Source of the DNA: Dehalococcoidales bacterium
GTDB lineage: Bacteria; Chloroflexota; Dehalococcoidia; E44-bin15
Assembly (NCBI GenBank): GCA_030615555.1
Contig: JAUWZB010000011.1
Coordinates: forward strand, 1-14,267
DNA length: 14,267 bases
Direction: 5' to 3'
Shown: piece after piece, positions 5,434 through 13,096 of the stretch
Position numbering within the stretch: the stretch's first letter is position 1
Layout: each line of letters opens with the position of its first letter
Notes under the pieces: generated by a model
Database searches by the model: none
Seen by the model: only the letters and a program-made list of their open reading frames with translations
Told to the model about the DNA's origin: nothing
Program-made: the position numbers and the translations under genes

Positions 5434-8295
5434 TTGTTTTGGATCGAGGTCTCCGTAAAGGCCGGTTTTCCCGACCCCCGGGGAGAGGCGTTGCAAAAGG
5501 ATATCCACGACCTTGGAATCACCACGGTAAAACAGGCCAGGGTCAGCGACATATACCTGCTGGAGGGAACGCTAGCCGAAGCTGAGGTGGGCAGAATCTG
5601 TCAGGAACTACTGGCCGATCCCGTAGTTGAAGAGTATTCCTACAGAGAAGCGCCCCCTTCCCAGGATGAGCACGCCCATGTCATCGAGGTCGCTTACAAT
5701 CCTGGCGTGATGGACCCTGTGGAGGAAAGCGTGAGGAAGGGAATCCGCGACCTTGGCATCGCCACAGTTGACTCCGTAAGAACGGCCAAAAGATACTTTT
5801 TATGGGGTGAGCTCTCGGCAGAGGCGCTTCAAACTATCTGTGACAAGCTGCTGGTTAATAGTGTGATCCAGCATATGGTCACGAAGCGGGAAGTGGTCTC
5901 CCTACCATCGGCCACATATAATTTCTCTCTGGAAACAATCGATCTGTTGCCCATGGAAGATGCCGGCTTAATGGAGCTGAGTAAAAACAGGCTCTGGTTG
6001 AATTTGAGCGAGATGAAGCAGATCCAGGGTTATTTCTCCAGGTTAGGCCGCAATCCCACGGATGTTGAACTGGAAACCCTGGCGCAAACCTGGTCCGAGC
6101 ACTGTGTGCACAAGACCTTCAAGGGTAAGATCAAGCTAGGCCAGCTCACTATCGATAATCTGCTTAAGAGCACGATCATGAGGGTCACCGAGGAACTGGA
6201 AAAGCCTTGGTGTCTCTCGGTTTTTCGGGACAACGCCGGGGTAATAGATTTCGATGGCCGCTACGCGATTTGCTTCAAGGTGGAGACGCACAATCACCCC
6301 TCGGCGGTGGAGCCCTATGGCGGGGCGGCAACGGGGATCGGCGGTGTCATCCGTGACCCCCTGGGCACGGGGCTGGGATCAAAACCCGTCCTGAACACCG
6401 ATGTGTTCTGCTTTGGCCCGCCCGATTTCCCTTACGAGAGGCTCCCCCAGGGTGTGCTACATCCCCGCCGCATTTTCAAAGGGGTCCGCGCCGGGGTCGC
6501 CGACTATGCGAACCGCCTTGGGATTCCCACACTCAATGGAGCCATCCTCTTTGACGAGCGATATGTGGGGAATCCCCTGGTTTTCTGCGGCACGGTAGGA
6601 CTGTTACCGAAGAGCATGAGCCAGAGAGGCCAGCAACAACCGGGGGATCTGGTCGTCCTCGTGGGCGGTAACACCGGACGTGACGGGATCCACGGGGTTA
6701 CCTTCGCCTCGGGAGAACTTACCAAAGATTCCGAGGTAATTTCTTCCACCTCCGTTCAGATCGGCAATCCCATTATGGAGAAAAAGCTCATCGATGTCCT
6801 CCTTAAAGCCCGTGACCAGGGCCTATACCGAAGGATTACCGACTGCGGCGGGGGAGGGCTTTCCTCCGCAGTAGGAGAAATGGGCGAAGAGACCGGGGTG
6901 CGCGTATATTTGGAACAGGTACCTTTGAAGTATTCAGGGCTCTCCTATACTGAGATATGGCTCTCTGAATCCCAGGAGCGGATGGTACTGGCTGCCCCGC
7001 CAGGCACTGTAGACCAGTTGATTGAGCTTTTTGCGAGCGAGGATGTGGAAGCGACAGTCATCGGCGAGTTCACAGATAACCGCCGGCTTCAGCTTTTCTA
7101 TGAGGGCAATCTCGTTGGCGACCTTGATATGGAATTCCTGCATCACGGGTTGCCCCAACTGGAGAGAGAGGCGGTTTGGGAGCCACCGCAGCATGCTGAA
7201 CCGGACTTTCCAGAACCACCTGACCTGCGGGAGGAGCTACTACGAATCCTGGGCTCGTGGAATGTTTGCAGCAAGGAATGGGTAATCCGCCAATACGACC
7301 ATGAGGTGCAAGGTGGCAACGTTCTCAAGCCACTAGTAGGAGTAAACAATGACGGGCCCGGCGATGCCGCCATTATCAAACCGATACCTGATTCATATAT
7401 GGGGATCATCGTCTCCAATGGCATCAATCCTAAATACGGGGACATCGATCCCTACTGGATGGCCGCCTCTGCCATAGACGAGGCATTGCGGCAGGTAGTC
7501 GCCGTGGGCGGCAGCCTTCGAAGGGTGGCGCTCTTAGATAACTTTTGCTGGGGCAATCCAGAAAAGCCTGATAGACTGGGCGGCTTGGTGCGCGCGGCGC
7601 AAGCCTGCTACGATATGGCGCTTGCCTATGAGACCCCCTTCATCTCCGGCAAGGACAGCCTCTATAACGAGTATGAGACTGAGAAAGAGAGCATATGTAT
7701 TCCACCTACGCTCCTCATCTCTGCAGTGGCAGTGATGGAGCATGTAGAGCGAGCGGTTTCTATGGACTGCAAGCAGGAAGGCGACCTGATCTACATTATC
7801 GGCACGACATATAATGAGTTGGGTGGCTCGCACTACTACGGTACTCATGGCTATGTAGGCAATAATGTGCCCAGGGTGGACCCCAAGAAGGGGAAGAGGC
7901 TGATGGATGCCCTTAGTGCCGCCACTGCGAAAAGCCTGGTCAGGGCGTGCCATGACCTGAGCGAGGGCGGCCTTGGGATAGCGGCCGCCGAGATGGCCTT
8001 CGCCGGGGGGCTTGGCATGGTAATTCATCTGGCGAAAGTCCCGCTGGGCGAACCGATAAATCGAGATGATTTCGTTCTCTTCTCTGAATCGAACACCCGA
8101 TTTCTAGTGGAAGTTGCACCAGAAGATAAGCAACGCTTCGAAAAGTTCGAAAAAATGGCTGGGGTCGATTTCACTGCCATCGGTGAGGTCAGAAACGATA
8201 AAAGGCTCGAAGTTTATGGCCTCAGTGGAGAGCAGGTGCTTTCCGCTCCGCTTGCGGAACTCAAAGAGGCCTGGCAGAAGCCTCTTCGCTGGTAG
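5434..8295 (+). CDS. purL: FGAM synthase PurL with two fused N-terminal PurS domains
   Basis: A 953-residue protein. FGAM synthase converts FGAR, ATP and glutamine-derived ammonia to FGAM in purine synthesis. Residues about 1-72 and 82-154 are two PurS-like units with the same outline (xxGxxDPxxEx..KxIxDLGI.TV). From about 165 the protein is a small-type PurL: WSEHC-HKTF with His223, KVETHNHPSAVEPYGG (282-297), ISGKDSLYNE and CHDLSEGGLG. There is no glutaminase domain; that is PurQ, next door. The usual small PurL is about 730 residues with PurS as a separate protein. The start is the TTG at 5434, six bases after AGGAAGGAG; an ATG start would remove part of the first PurS strand. Confidence 0.95.
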   Translation: MFWIEVSVKAGFPDPRGEALQKDIHDLGITTVKQARVSDIYLLEGTLAEAEVGRICQELLADPVVEEYSYREAPPSQDEHAHVIEVAYNPGVMDPVEESVRKGIRDLGIATVDSVRTAKRYFLWGELSAEALQTICDKLLVNSVIQHMVTKREVVSLPSATYNFSLETIDLLPMEDAGLMELSKNRLWLNLSEMKQIQGYFSRLGRNPTDVELETLAQTWSEHCVHKTFKGKIKLGQLTIDNLLKSTIMRVTEELEKPWCLSVFRDNAGVIDFDGRYAICFKVETHNHPSAVEPYGGAATGIGGVIRDPLGTGLGSKPVLNTDVFCFGPPDFPYERLPQGVLHPRRIFKGVRAGVADYANRLGIPTLNGAILFDERYVGNPLVFCGTVGLLPKSMSQRGQQQPGDLVVLVGGNTGRDGIHGVTFASGELTKDSEVISSTSVQIGNPIMEKKLIDVLLKARDQGLYRRITDCGGGGLSSAVGEMGEETGVRVYLEQVPLKYSGLSYTEIWLSESQERMVLAAPPGTVDQLIELFASEDVEATVIGEFTDNRRLQLFYEGNLVGDLDMEFLHHGLPQLEREAVWEPPQHAEPDFPEPPDLREELLRILGSWNVCSKEWVIRQYDHEVQGGNVLKPLVGVNNDGPGDAAIIKPIPDSYMGIIVSNGINPKYGDIDPYWMAASAIDEALRQVVAVGGSLRRVALLDNFCWGNPEKPDRLGGLVRAAQACYDMALAYETPFISGKDSLYNEYETEKESICIPPTLLISAVAVMEHVERAVSMDCKQEGDLIYIIGTTYNELGGSHYYGTHGYVGNNVPRVDPKKGKRLMDALSAATAKSLVRACHDLSEGGLGIAAAEMAFAGGLGMVIHLAKVPLGEPINRDDFVLFSESNTRFLVEVAPEDKQRFEKFEKMAGVDFTAIGEVRNDKRLEVYGLSGEQVLSAPLAELKEAWQKPLRW

Positions 8296-8301
8296 GATGC
8301 A

Positions 8302-9054
8302 ATGGCCAAGGCGAAGACACTGATATTGCGCGCCCCGGGGACAAACTGTGATCGGGAAACCGCGTTTGCCTTCGCACAAGCCGGATCACAGGTGGACGCG
8401 GCACATGTAAATGAACTCCTCCGCCGGGAGAAGCTCCTTTCCGATTACCAAATAATGGTCATCCCCGGTGGTTTTACCTATGGCGATGATATCTCAGCCG
8501 GGAAAATCCTGGCAAATGAACTAAGGCTGAAGCTGGGAGAGGAGATTCGAAGGTTTGTTGCGGACGGAAGGCTCATTTTAGGGATTTGCAATGGTTTTCA
8601 GGTCCTGGTGAAAGCGGGGATTTTACCCGAATTATCACCGCCATTAACCCTGGCAGGCAATGATTCGGGCAGGTTTGAGTGCCGCTGGGTCTATCTCCGC
8701 GTCAATGAGACAAGCCCCTGCATATTCACCCGCGGGATAAGCACGATGTATCTCCCGGTGGCCCACGGGGAGGGGAAGGTGGCGGTGGCTGAACCTGGAA
8801 TATTAAATGTCGCCCTATATTACGCTGACGAGACGGGAAACATTCAAGCCGGCTATCCTTATAATCCAAATGGCTCAATAGATAATATAGCCGGCATATG
8901 TGATGCTTCTGGTCATATTTTTGCCCTAATGCCACATCCGGAACGTTTTGTCCGCTGGTCCCAGCACCCCAGGTGGACAAGAGAGCCCTGGAAGGAATAT
9001 GGGGATGGCTTCCGCATTTTTTTAAACGCTGTGGCGTGGGCCAAAAGTATATAG
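8302..9054 (+). CDS. purQ: FGAM synthase glutaminase subunit PurQ
   Basis: A 250-residue class I glutamine amidotransferase, a normal length for PurQ. It hydrolyses glutamine and passes ammonia to PurL. The triad is visible: Cys96 in LGICNGFQ, and His212 and Glu214 in MPHPER. The N-terminus (LRAPGTNCDRET) and PGGFTYGDD are typical of PurQ. It starts six bases after the purL stop, so the subunits are made together. The ribosome binding site (GGTAGGA) is weak and spans the purL stop codon, which suggests translational coupling. Confidence 0.97.
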   Translation: MAKAKTLILRAPGTNCDRETAFAFAQAGSQVDAAHVNELLRREKLLSDYQIMVIPGGFTYGDDISAGKILANELRLKLGEEIRRFVADGRLILGICNGFQVLVKAGILPELSPPLTLAGNDSGRFECRWVYLRVNETSPCIFTRGISTMYLPVAHGEGKVAVAEPGILNVALYYADETGNIQAGYPYNPNGSIDNIAGICDASGHIFALMPHPERFVRWSQHPRWTREPWKEYGDGFRIFLNAVAWAKSI

Positions 9055-9059
9055 TGGCG

Positions 9060-9809
9060 ATGGCTGAAAGATTACCCCTGGTCAGGGTTGGTTGCTGCGG
9101 TTTCCCCTGTAAGAGGAAAGATTACTTCAGCCAGTTCAAGCTGGTGGAGGTCCAGCAGACCTTCTATAAGATGCCGAAACTGGAAACTGCTCTGGGATGG
9201 CGCAACGAGGCCCCACCCAACTTCGAGTTCAGTGTAAAGGCTTGGCAGCTCATCACCCATCCACCGGTAAGCCCTACCTATCGCAAAACGGGGGTGAAGA
9301 TTCCTCCAGGGAAGGAAGAGTGCTACGGCTTTTTTAGGCCCAGCGATGAGGTGCACCAGGCGTGGGAGGAAACCAAGAGGTTCTCCCTGGCACTTGGTGC
9401 TCGGGTGATCGTCTTCCAGGGCCCTCCCTCTTTCGGAGAGAATAATCAGCATATCGACAATATGATTAGATTCTTTCAATTTGTCCAAAGCACAGAGTTT
9501 CTCTTCGCCTGGGAACCGCGGGGGGAATGGCATGAGCAGACAATTAAAGACCTGTGCGCTGACTTAGGGCTCATTCACTGTGTCGACCCATTTGTGAGCA
9601 TGCCATTATCCGGAGAGCGTCAGTACTTCCGCTTACACGGCGGGCCTCGTTACCGCCACCGCTATTCCGCAGAAGAACTGGAGTATCTTCTGGATAAGGC
9701 AGGGGACAAAGATACCTATGTCCTCTTCAATAACATTAACATGTACCGTGATGCCCTAGCCTTTGACCGCCTGATGAAGGGGAGTAGTGATGACTGCCGA
9801 GGGGAGTAA
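9060..9809 (+). CDS. DUF72 (YecE-like) family protein
   Basis: A 249-residue protein of the DUF72 family, which has a TIM-barrel-like fold and no established biochemical role. The opening VRVGCCGFP, the FEFSVKAWQLITHP strand, VIVFQGPP, FAWEPRG, YFRLHGGPRYRHRYS and the closing YVLFNN are family landmarks. The start is uncertain between the ATG at 9060 and a GTG at 9054 that overlaps the purQ stop; the frame also stays open far upstream inside purQ, but that stretch is not conserved-looking. It lies five bases after purQ and its end overlaps the DUF488 gene, so it is part of the pur operon. DUF72 and DUF488 genes are, to my knowledge, often seen together in other genomes. Confidence 0.9.
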   Translation: MAERLPLVRVGCCGFPCKRKDYFSQFKLVEVQQTFYKMPKLETALGWRNEAPPNFEFSVKAWQLITHPPVSPTYRKTGVKIPPGKEECYGFFRPSDEVHQAWEETKRFSLALGARVIVFQGPPSFGENNQHIDNMIRFFQFVQSTEFLFAWEPRGEWHEQTIKDLCADLGLIHCVDPFVSMPLSGERQYFRLHGGPRYRHRYSAEELEYLLDKAGDKDTYVLFNNINMYRDALAFDRLMKGSSDDCRGE

Positions 9810-10248
9810 GCTCATTTATACCCTGGGCACCAGTACCCGCTCCCCGGGGGAGTTTATCGAGCTACTCACCAGCCACGGCGTGGCGGTAGTGGTCGATGTG
9901 AGGAGATTTCCCTCCAGCAGGTTTGAGCACTTCTCCAGGGAATGGCTGGCGAGATTATTGCGTGAGGCAGGCATTGACTATATCTATATGGGAGAAGAGC
10001 TGGGTGGCTATCGTCGAGGAGGTTACCAGACCTTCACCACGACACCTGAGTTCCGGGAGGGTGTGAAGGAGCTGGCGAAAGTAGCTGGGGAAAGGAGGGT
10101 AGCGATCGTTTGTGCCGAGCGCTTCCCCTGGCGTTGCCATCGCCGTTTTATCAGCACCGAGTTAGAGAAACAGGGATGGCAAGTAAACCATATTATCGAC
10201 CAAGAAAGAGACTGGCTACCGAGGAAACATTCCAGGAATTGCCACTAG
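9790..10248 (+). CDS. DUF488 family protein
   Basis: A 152-residue protein of the DUF488 family, function unknown. Typical features are IYTLGTSTRS at the N-terminus, VVVDVRRFPSSR (34-44), the GEELGGYR stretch (68-75) and the C108-A-E-x4-W-R-C116-H-R motif with conserved Cys, Glu and His that looks like an active or metal site. The ATG at 9790 sits five bases after AAGGGGAG (9777-9784); a GTG at 9787 is in the same frame but too near that site. The gene overlaps the DUF72 gene by 20 bases, which suggests coupled translation. It ends convergent with the radical SAM gene, ten bases apart. Confidence 0.9.
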   Translation: MTAEGSKLIYTLGTSTRSPGEFIELLTSHGVAVVVDVRRFPSSRFEHFSREWLARLLREAGIDYIYMGEELGGYRRGGYQTFTTTPEFREGVKELAKVAGERRVAIVCAERFPWRCHRRFISTELEKQGWQVNHIIDQERDWLPRKHSRNCH

Positions 10249-10258
10249 TTGATGCTCA

Positions 10259-11434
10259 TCAATAATAATCACTGAGCAGGTGGATATTGCCCAACCTCAC
10301 ATTCCTGAGTCCTTGCATCTTCGCCGCTGCCAGGCATTCCCGGGCATGGCGTTCGGAAGTAGGCGGTAAATCCTTCATCATAAATTGGGGATGAAAGGCA
10401 AGGAGAGCATAAGGAATGTCAGGGCTGAAGGAGCAAATAAAGGCAGCAATTCTAGAGATTTCCTCCTTATCGATATATCCTGGAATGAGTAAAGTGCTGG
10501 CTACTAAAAAGGGCGGCATGGGCCTGTTACGCGCATAACCGGCCAAGAGCGCGAAGTTTTCCCGGGTTCGTTTATTGCTTACGCTGCAGAGGGCAATGTG
10601 CAGTTCCTCGCTCCAGGCCTTGAGGTCAAACTTGATACAACCACCGGAGTGAAAAGAAAGCTCCGCCGCCTGTCTCAATAACGCAGGGTGCATCGCGCCA
10701 TTGCTCTCCCAGCAGATGCGCAGAATCCTGCCTTTGTTACTTTCCAGAGCCAGCCGGGAGGCGCGAATTGCATGAGGTAATTGCGGTGTCGGATCACCGC
10801 CAAAGAAACATATACAAGCGGTATGCTCATCAACCGCTTCCGCCAGCTCAGCGGCATCAACCCTGCTCTCCCCCGTGGCCAAGGAGCGATAGTGCCAGTT
10901 CTGGCAGAACAGGCAATCAAAGGAGCAGGCCTGATAGAAAACAGCCAGGTTTTTGTAGCCATATTCCGCTCCTCGAGAATAGGCAAAGCGGGGGTAACCA
11001 GCCCCAGTGCCACCCGGACAGACCCAATCGGCTACGCAGTTGGTGGGCAGAGGATCGTAATACCAACTGACATTGCCCTTCCGTGCGCTGGCACCGCCGC
11101 GCTTATTTCCCCGGTTGGTGCGCAGTCCACAGTAGCCCCTGCCATCCGGGGGAATGCGGCATTCATTGGCGCATATGTGACACTCCAGCCCCACTACGCC
11201 CCTGGGAGGCTGCTCAGGGAGGTTAAAGGGCCTTCTTGCCACACCGTGAGCTTTCTCAATCAAGGGGAGAACCCGGGCAAAATCCCCTCGAATACAATCC
11301 AGGCACAGCCCCAGGGCTTGAGAAATGAGGGGTGACTCCTTGCCACAATGTTGGCATATATTGCCGGCACTTGATTGCTGACGAACGATCCCCATGTTGA
11401 ACCCAGCTTCCTTTCTCTCATCCTCCCCGAGCAT
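10259..11434 (-). CDS. radical SAM protein, PflA/AmmeMemoRadiSam-like, with two extra Cys clusters
   Basis: A 391-residue radical SAM protein. The SAM/4Fe-4S motif is C170-x3-C174-x2-C177 within YQACSFDCLFCQNW, followed by the FFGGDPTPQ glycine motif. Ahead of it are two Cys groups: a zinc-finger-like C27-x2-C30-x13-C44-x2-C47, and C85-x2-C88-x3-C92-x9-C102. The second is typical of radical SAM proteins annotated as pyruvate formate-lyase activase-like or AmmeMemoRadiSam. The substrate is unknown. I chose the ATG at 11434 because GGGGAGAG lies seven bases upstream and a promoter (-10 at 11457-11462) fires just before it; a TTG at 11467 would lie upstream of that -10 box. The gene is monocistronic and divergent from the DUF5679 gene. 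Confidence 0.85.
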   Translation of the reverse strand: MLGEDERKEAGFNMGIVRQQSSAGNICQHCGKESPLISQALGLCLDCIRGDFARVLPLIEKAHGVARRPFNLPEQPPRGVVGLECHICANECRIPPDGRGYCGLRTNRGNKRGGASARKGNVSWYYDPLPTNCVADWVCPGGTGAGYPRFAYSRGAEYGYKNLAVFYQACSFDCLFCQNWHYRSLATGESRVDAAELAEAVDEHTACICFFGGDPTPQLPHAIRASRLALESNKGRILRICWESNGAMHPALLRQAAELSFHSGGCIKFDLKAWSEELHIALCSVSNKRTRENFALLAGYARNRPMPPFLVASTLLIPGYIDKEEISRIAAFICSFSPDIPYALLAFHPQFMMKDLPPTSERHARECLAAAKMQGLRNVRLGNIHLLSDYY

Positions 11435-11456
11435 CCGTATACTCTCCCCGCCACTA

Positions 11457-11486
11457 ATTCTACTCAAACTAGCGCCTACTGGTAAA
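11457..11486 (-). promoter_or_regulatory. promoter of the radical SAM gene
   Basis: On the minus strand TTTACC (11481-11486), an 18-base spacer and TAGAAT (11457-11462) match the sigma70 hexamers at four and five of six positions. The start would fall near 11450, leaving a leader of about 17 bases that contains GGGGAGAG. This position helps fix the translation start at 11434. Confidence 0.55.
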
Positions 11487-11527
11487 TGGCGAAAAAAAGG
11501 AAATCAGAGAATTTTGTTCCAAACCTA

Positions 11528-11564
11528 TTGACAGATGAGCATCTACGTGATAGTCTCTTGTCAA
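11528..11564 (+). promoter_or_regulatory. promoter of the DUF5679 gene, with flanking inverted repeat
   Basis: A perfect TTGACA (11528-11533) is followed after 17 bases by TAGTCT (11551-11556). The -10 is poor but preceded by TG-N, an extended -10 form. TGTCAA (11559-11564), the exact complement of the -35, sits just downstream and may form a repressor site with it. Confidence 0.55.
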
Positions 11565-11582
11565 AATTGTAAAGGAGGCGAA

Positions 11583-11723
11583 ATGCAGGCCTACTGTATG
11601 AAGTGCCGGAAAAAGGTGGAGATCAGGAACCCGCAGTCGATAATAATGAAGAACAAGCGCCCCGCAACTCGAGGTGTCTGCCCAAACTGTAGCACCAAGG
11701 TATATCGGATCGGCAAGGCATAA
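11583..11723 (+). CDS. DUF5679 zinc-ribbon micro-protein
   Basis: A 46-residue protein with two CxxC knuckles, AYCMKC near the N-terminus and VCPNC near the C-terminus, separated by a basic stretch with the family-typical KN-RPATRG and ending VYRIGKA. This is the DUF5679 signature; the function is unknown and zinc binding is inferred from the four Cys. The start is the ATG at 11583 behind AAAGGAGG (11571-11578); the frame is open from 11535, but that upstream ATG lies inside the promoter. The gene has its own promoter and stands alone between divergent and convergent neighbours. Confidence 0.88.
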   Translation: MQAYCMKCRKKVEIRNPQSIIMKNKRPATRGVCPNCSTKVYRIGKA

Positions 11724-11760
11724 GATCGCGTTGCGGCGTTCTTGATTCAAAAAGACACCA

Positions 11761-11813
11761 CTAACCGGTGCCATAACTTGGCGTCTTGTTGCCTGAATGT
11801 CTGGGTCGGTTAG
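11761..11813. repeat. inverted repeat CTAACCG/CGGTTAG
   Basis: Perfect 7-base arms (11761-11767 and 11807-11813) enclose about 39 bases that contain smaller complementary pieces: GCCA/TGGC, and, reaching just outside, AAGAC/GTCTT. It lies in the 132-base gap between the convergent DUF5679 and thiolase genes. It may be part of a folded 3' region or an old element end; no T-run follows. Confidence 0.35.
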
Positions 11814-11819
11814 GCAAGG

Positions 11820-11847
11820 ATAGCGTAGCGCTCCTGCGCTACGCTAT
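11820..11847. terminator. perfect 12-bp hairpin between convergent genes
   Basis: ATAGCGTAGCGC and GCGCTACGCTAT pair perfectly around a TCCT loop, nine bases from the thiolase stop codon and about 100 bases after the DUF5679 stop. The position suggests a shared bidirectional transcription end. Neither strand has a U-run after the stem, so a standard intrinsic terminator is not proven; it may instead protect the 3' ends. Confidence 0.6.
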
Positions 11848-11855
11848 GATCCCTG

Positions 11856-13040
11856 TCACAGCCCTACGATGGCAATGGCGACGGTGCACCCCGGGGGCAT
11901 CGCACCCATGTTATGGGTCAGCCCCAGGTTGATGTTCTTTATTTGCCGGGGGCCAGCCTTTCCCTGAAGCTGCTTATACATCTCATAGATCATCCTCAGC
12001 CCACTGGCACCGACAGGGTGGCCAAAGCACTTGAGACCACCATCGGGTTGCACCGGCAGCCCGCCATCGAGATCGAAGAAGCCGCTCTCGATATCCTCTC
12101 TCACCTTTCCCCTAGGGCTGAACTGCAGGTCCTCCATAATCGTGGCCTCAGTAATGGAGAAGCAGTCATGGACCTCGGCCATGCTGATCTCCTGGCGTGG
12201 GTTCTTTACTCCAGCCTCCGCATAGGCCGCTATCCCGGCACGATAGGTTTCCTCCACATGGGTGAAGTCATAATCTGTCCTCATCTGACCTTCGGCAGGG
12301 CCAACGCACATCTGTAGTGACTTAATGTAGACCGGGTCAGCCCTAAATTTCTTGGCGTCCGCGGCGCGCACCACAATAGCGGCTGCCCCGCCATCGCTCA
12401 CGCCGCAGCAATCGAAAAGGCCCAGAGGCCAGGCAATTATCGGGGCGTTCATCACTTGCTCAATGGTAAGCTCCCTCCGGTAATGGGCTTTGGGGTGTAG
12501 GGCACCATTATGATGGCTCTTCACCGAAACATGTGCCAGCATCCTTTTACCCTCCTCTGGGCTAAGGCCATAACGATCAAAATACCTCGTGGCCAGCATG
12601 GCAAAGATGCCCGGCGCGGTGGTTCCCACACCTCCCGTACCCGTGGTTCCTCCCGGAGCGGTGGAAATAAGGCCGGCGAAGCCCATGTCCTTTAACTTCT
12701 CAGCGCCCACCGCCAGGGCGATGTCATATACGCCAGCGACCACGGCATAGGAAGCGTTGCGGAGCGCATCGGTGCCGGTGGCGCACATATTCTCTACCCT
12801 GGTCACCGGCTTGTACTGGAGCCTCAGGGGGCCACTCAGGCCCAGCCCGGCCATTCCGGAAACCTCCTGCCAGTTTCCCACCCACGCTGCATCGATATCC
12901 GAAGGCTCGATCCCAGCATCCTCGTAGGCCTCATAGGCGGCGTCAACCATCAGGTCGCCGGCGCTCTTATCCCAGAGCTCACCGAACTTGGTGCAGCCCA
13001 TGCCGATTATGGCCACCTTATCCTTTATGCTCTCTGCCAT
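11856..13040 (-). CDS. thiolase (acetyl-CoA acetyltransferase / SCP-x-like)
   Basis: A 394-residue thiolase-superfamily enzyme of the archaeal/SCP2-like type. Visible active-site parts are Cys86 in ENMCATGTDAL (acyl acceptor), His291 in EVHDCFSITE, and His341 in CFGHPVGASG; the C-terminus ends with HNMGAMPPGC. Such enzymes condense or cleave acyl-CoAs. The ATG at 13040 is chosen because AAGGAGGA precedes it by four bases; the frame is open upstream, but that stretch overlaps the preceding gene. It follows the HMGCS-like/DUF35 gene by 56 bases. In archaea, thiolase, DUF35 and HMGCS form one complex that channels acetoacetyl-CoA, so these neighbours probably act as one assembly. Whether the substrate is acetyl-CoA or a longer or branched acyl-CoA cannot be told. 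Confidence 0.93.
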   Translation of the reverse strand: MAESIKDKVAIIGMGCTKFGELWDKSAGDLMVDAAYEAYEDAGIEPSDIDAAWVGNWQEVSGMAGLGLSGPLRLQYKPVTRVENMCATGTDALRNASYAVVAGVYDIALAVGAEKLKDMGFAGLISTAPGGTTGTGGVGTTAPGIFAMLATRYFDRYGLSPEEGKRMLAHVSVKSHHNGALHPKAHYRRELTIEQVMNAPIIAWPLGLFDCCGVSDGGAAAIVVRAADAKKFRADPVYIKSLQMCVGPAEGQMRTDYDFTHVEETYRAGIAAYAEAGVKNPRQEISMAEVHDCFSITEATIMEDLQFSPRGKVREDIESGFFDLDGGLPVQPDGGLKCFGHPVGASGLRMIYEMYKQLQGKAGPRQIKNINLGLTHNMGAMPPGCTVAIAIVGL

Positions 13041-13096
13041 TTCATCCTCCTTCTTTTCGCTCTTTAATATCTTCTGTCCCCATGCTACCCTTTCAG

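Noticed and set aside
7534..8028. Long minus-strand frame inside purL
   Set aside because: It is a shadow of the conserved purL coding sequence, with no start signals and no recognisable family.
8973..9059. N-terminal extension of the DUF72 protein inside purQ
   Set aside because: The stretch is an out-of-frame reading of the purQ end; the family homology starts just after the ATG at 9060.
11435..11467. TTG start at 11467 for the radical SAM gene
   Set aside because: It lies upstream of the likely -10 box and has no ribosome binding site.
11761..11814. Possible integron attC-like site (GTTAGGC fits GTTRRRY)
   Set aside because: The left arm does not fit RYYYAAC, and there is no integrase or gene cassette nearby.
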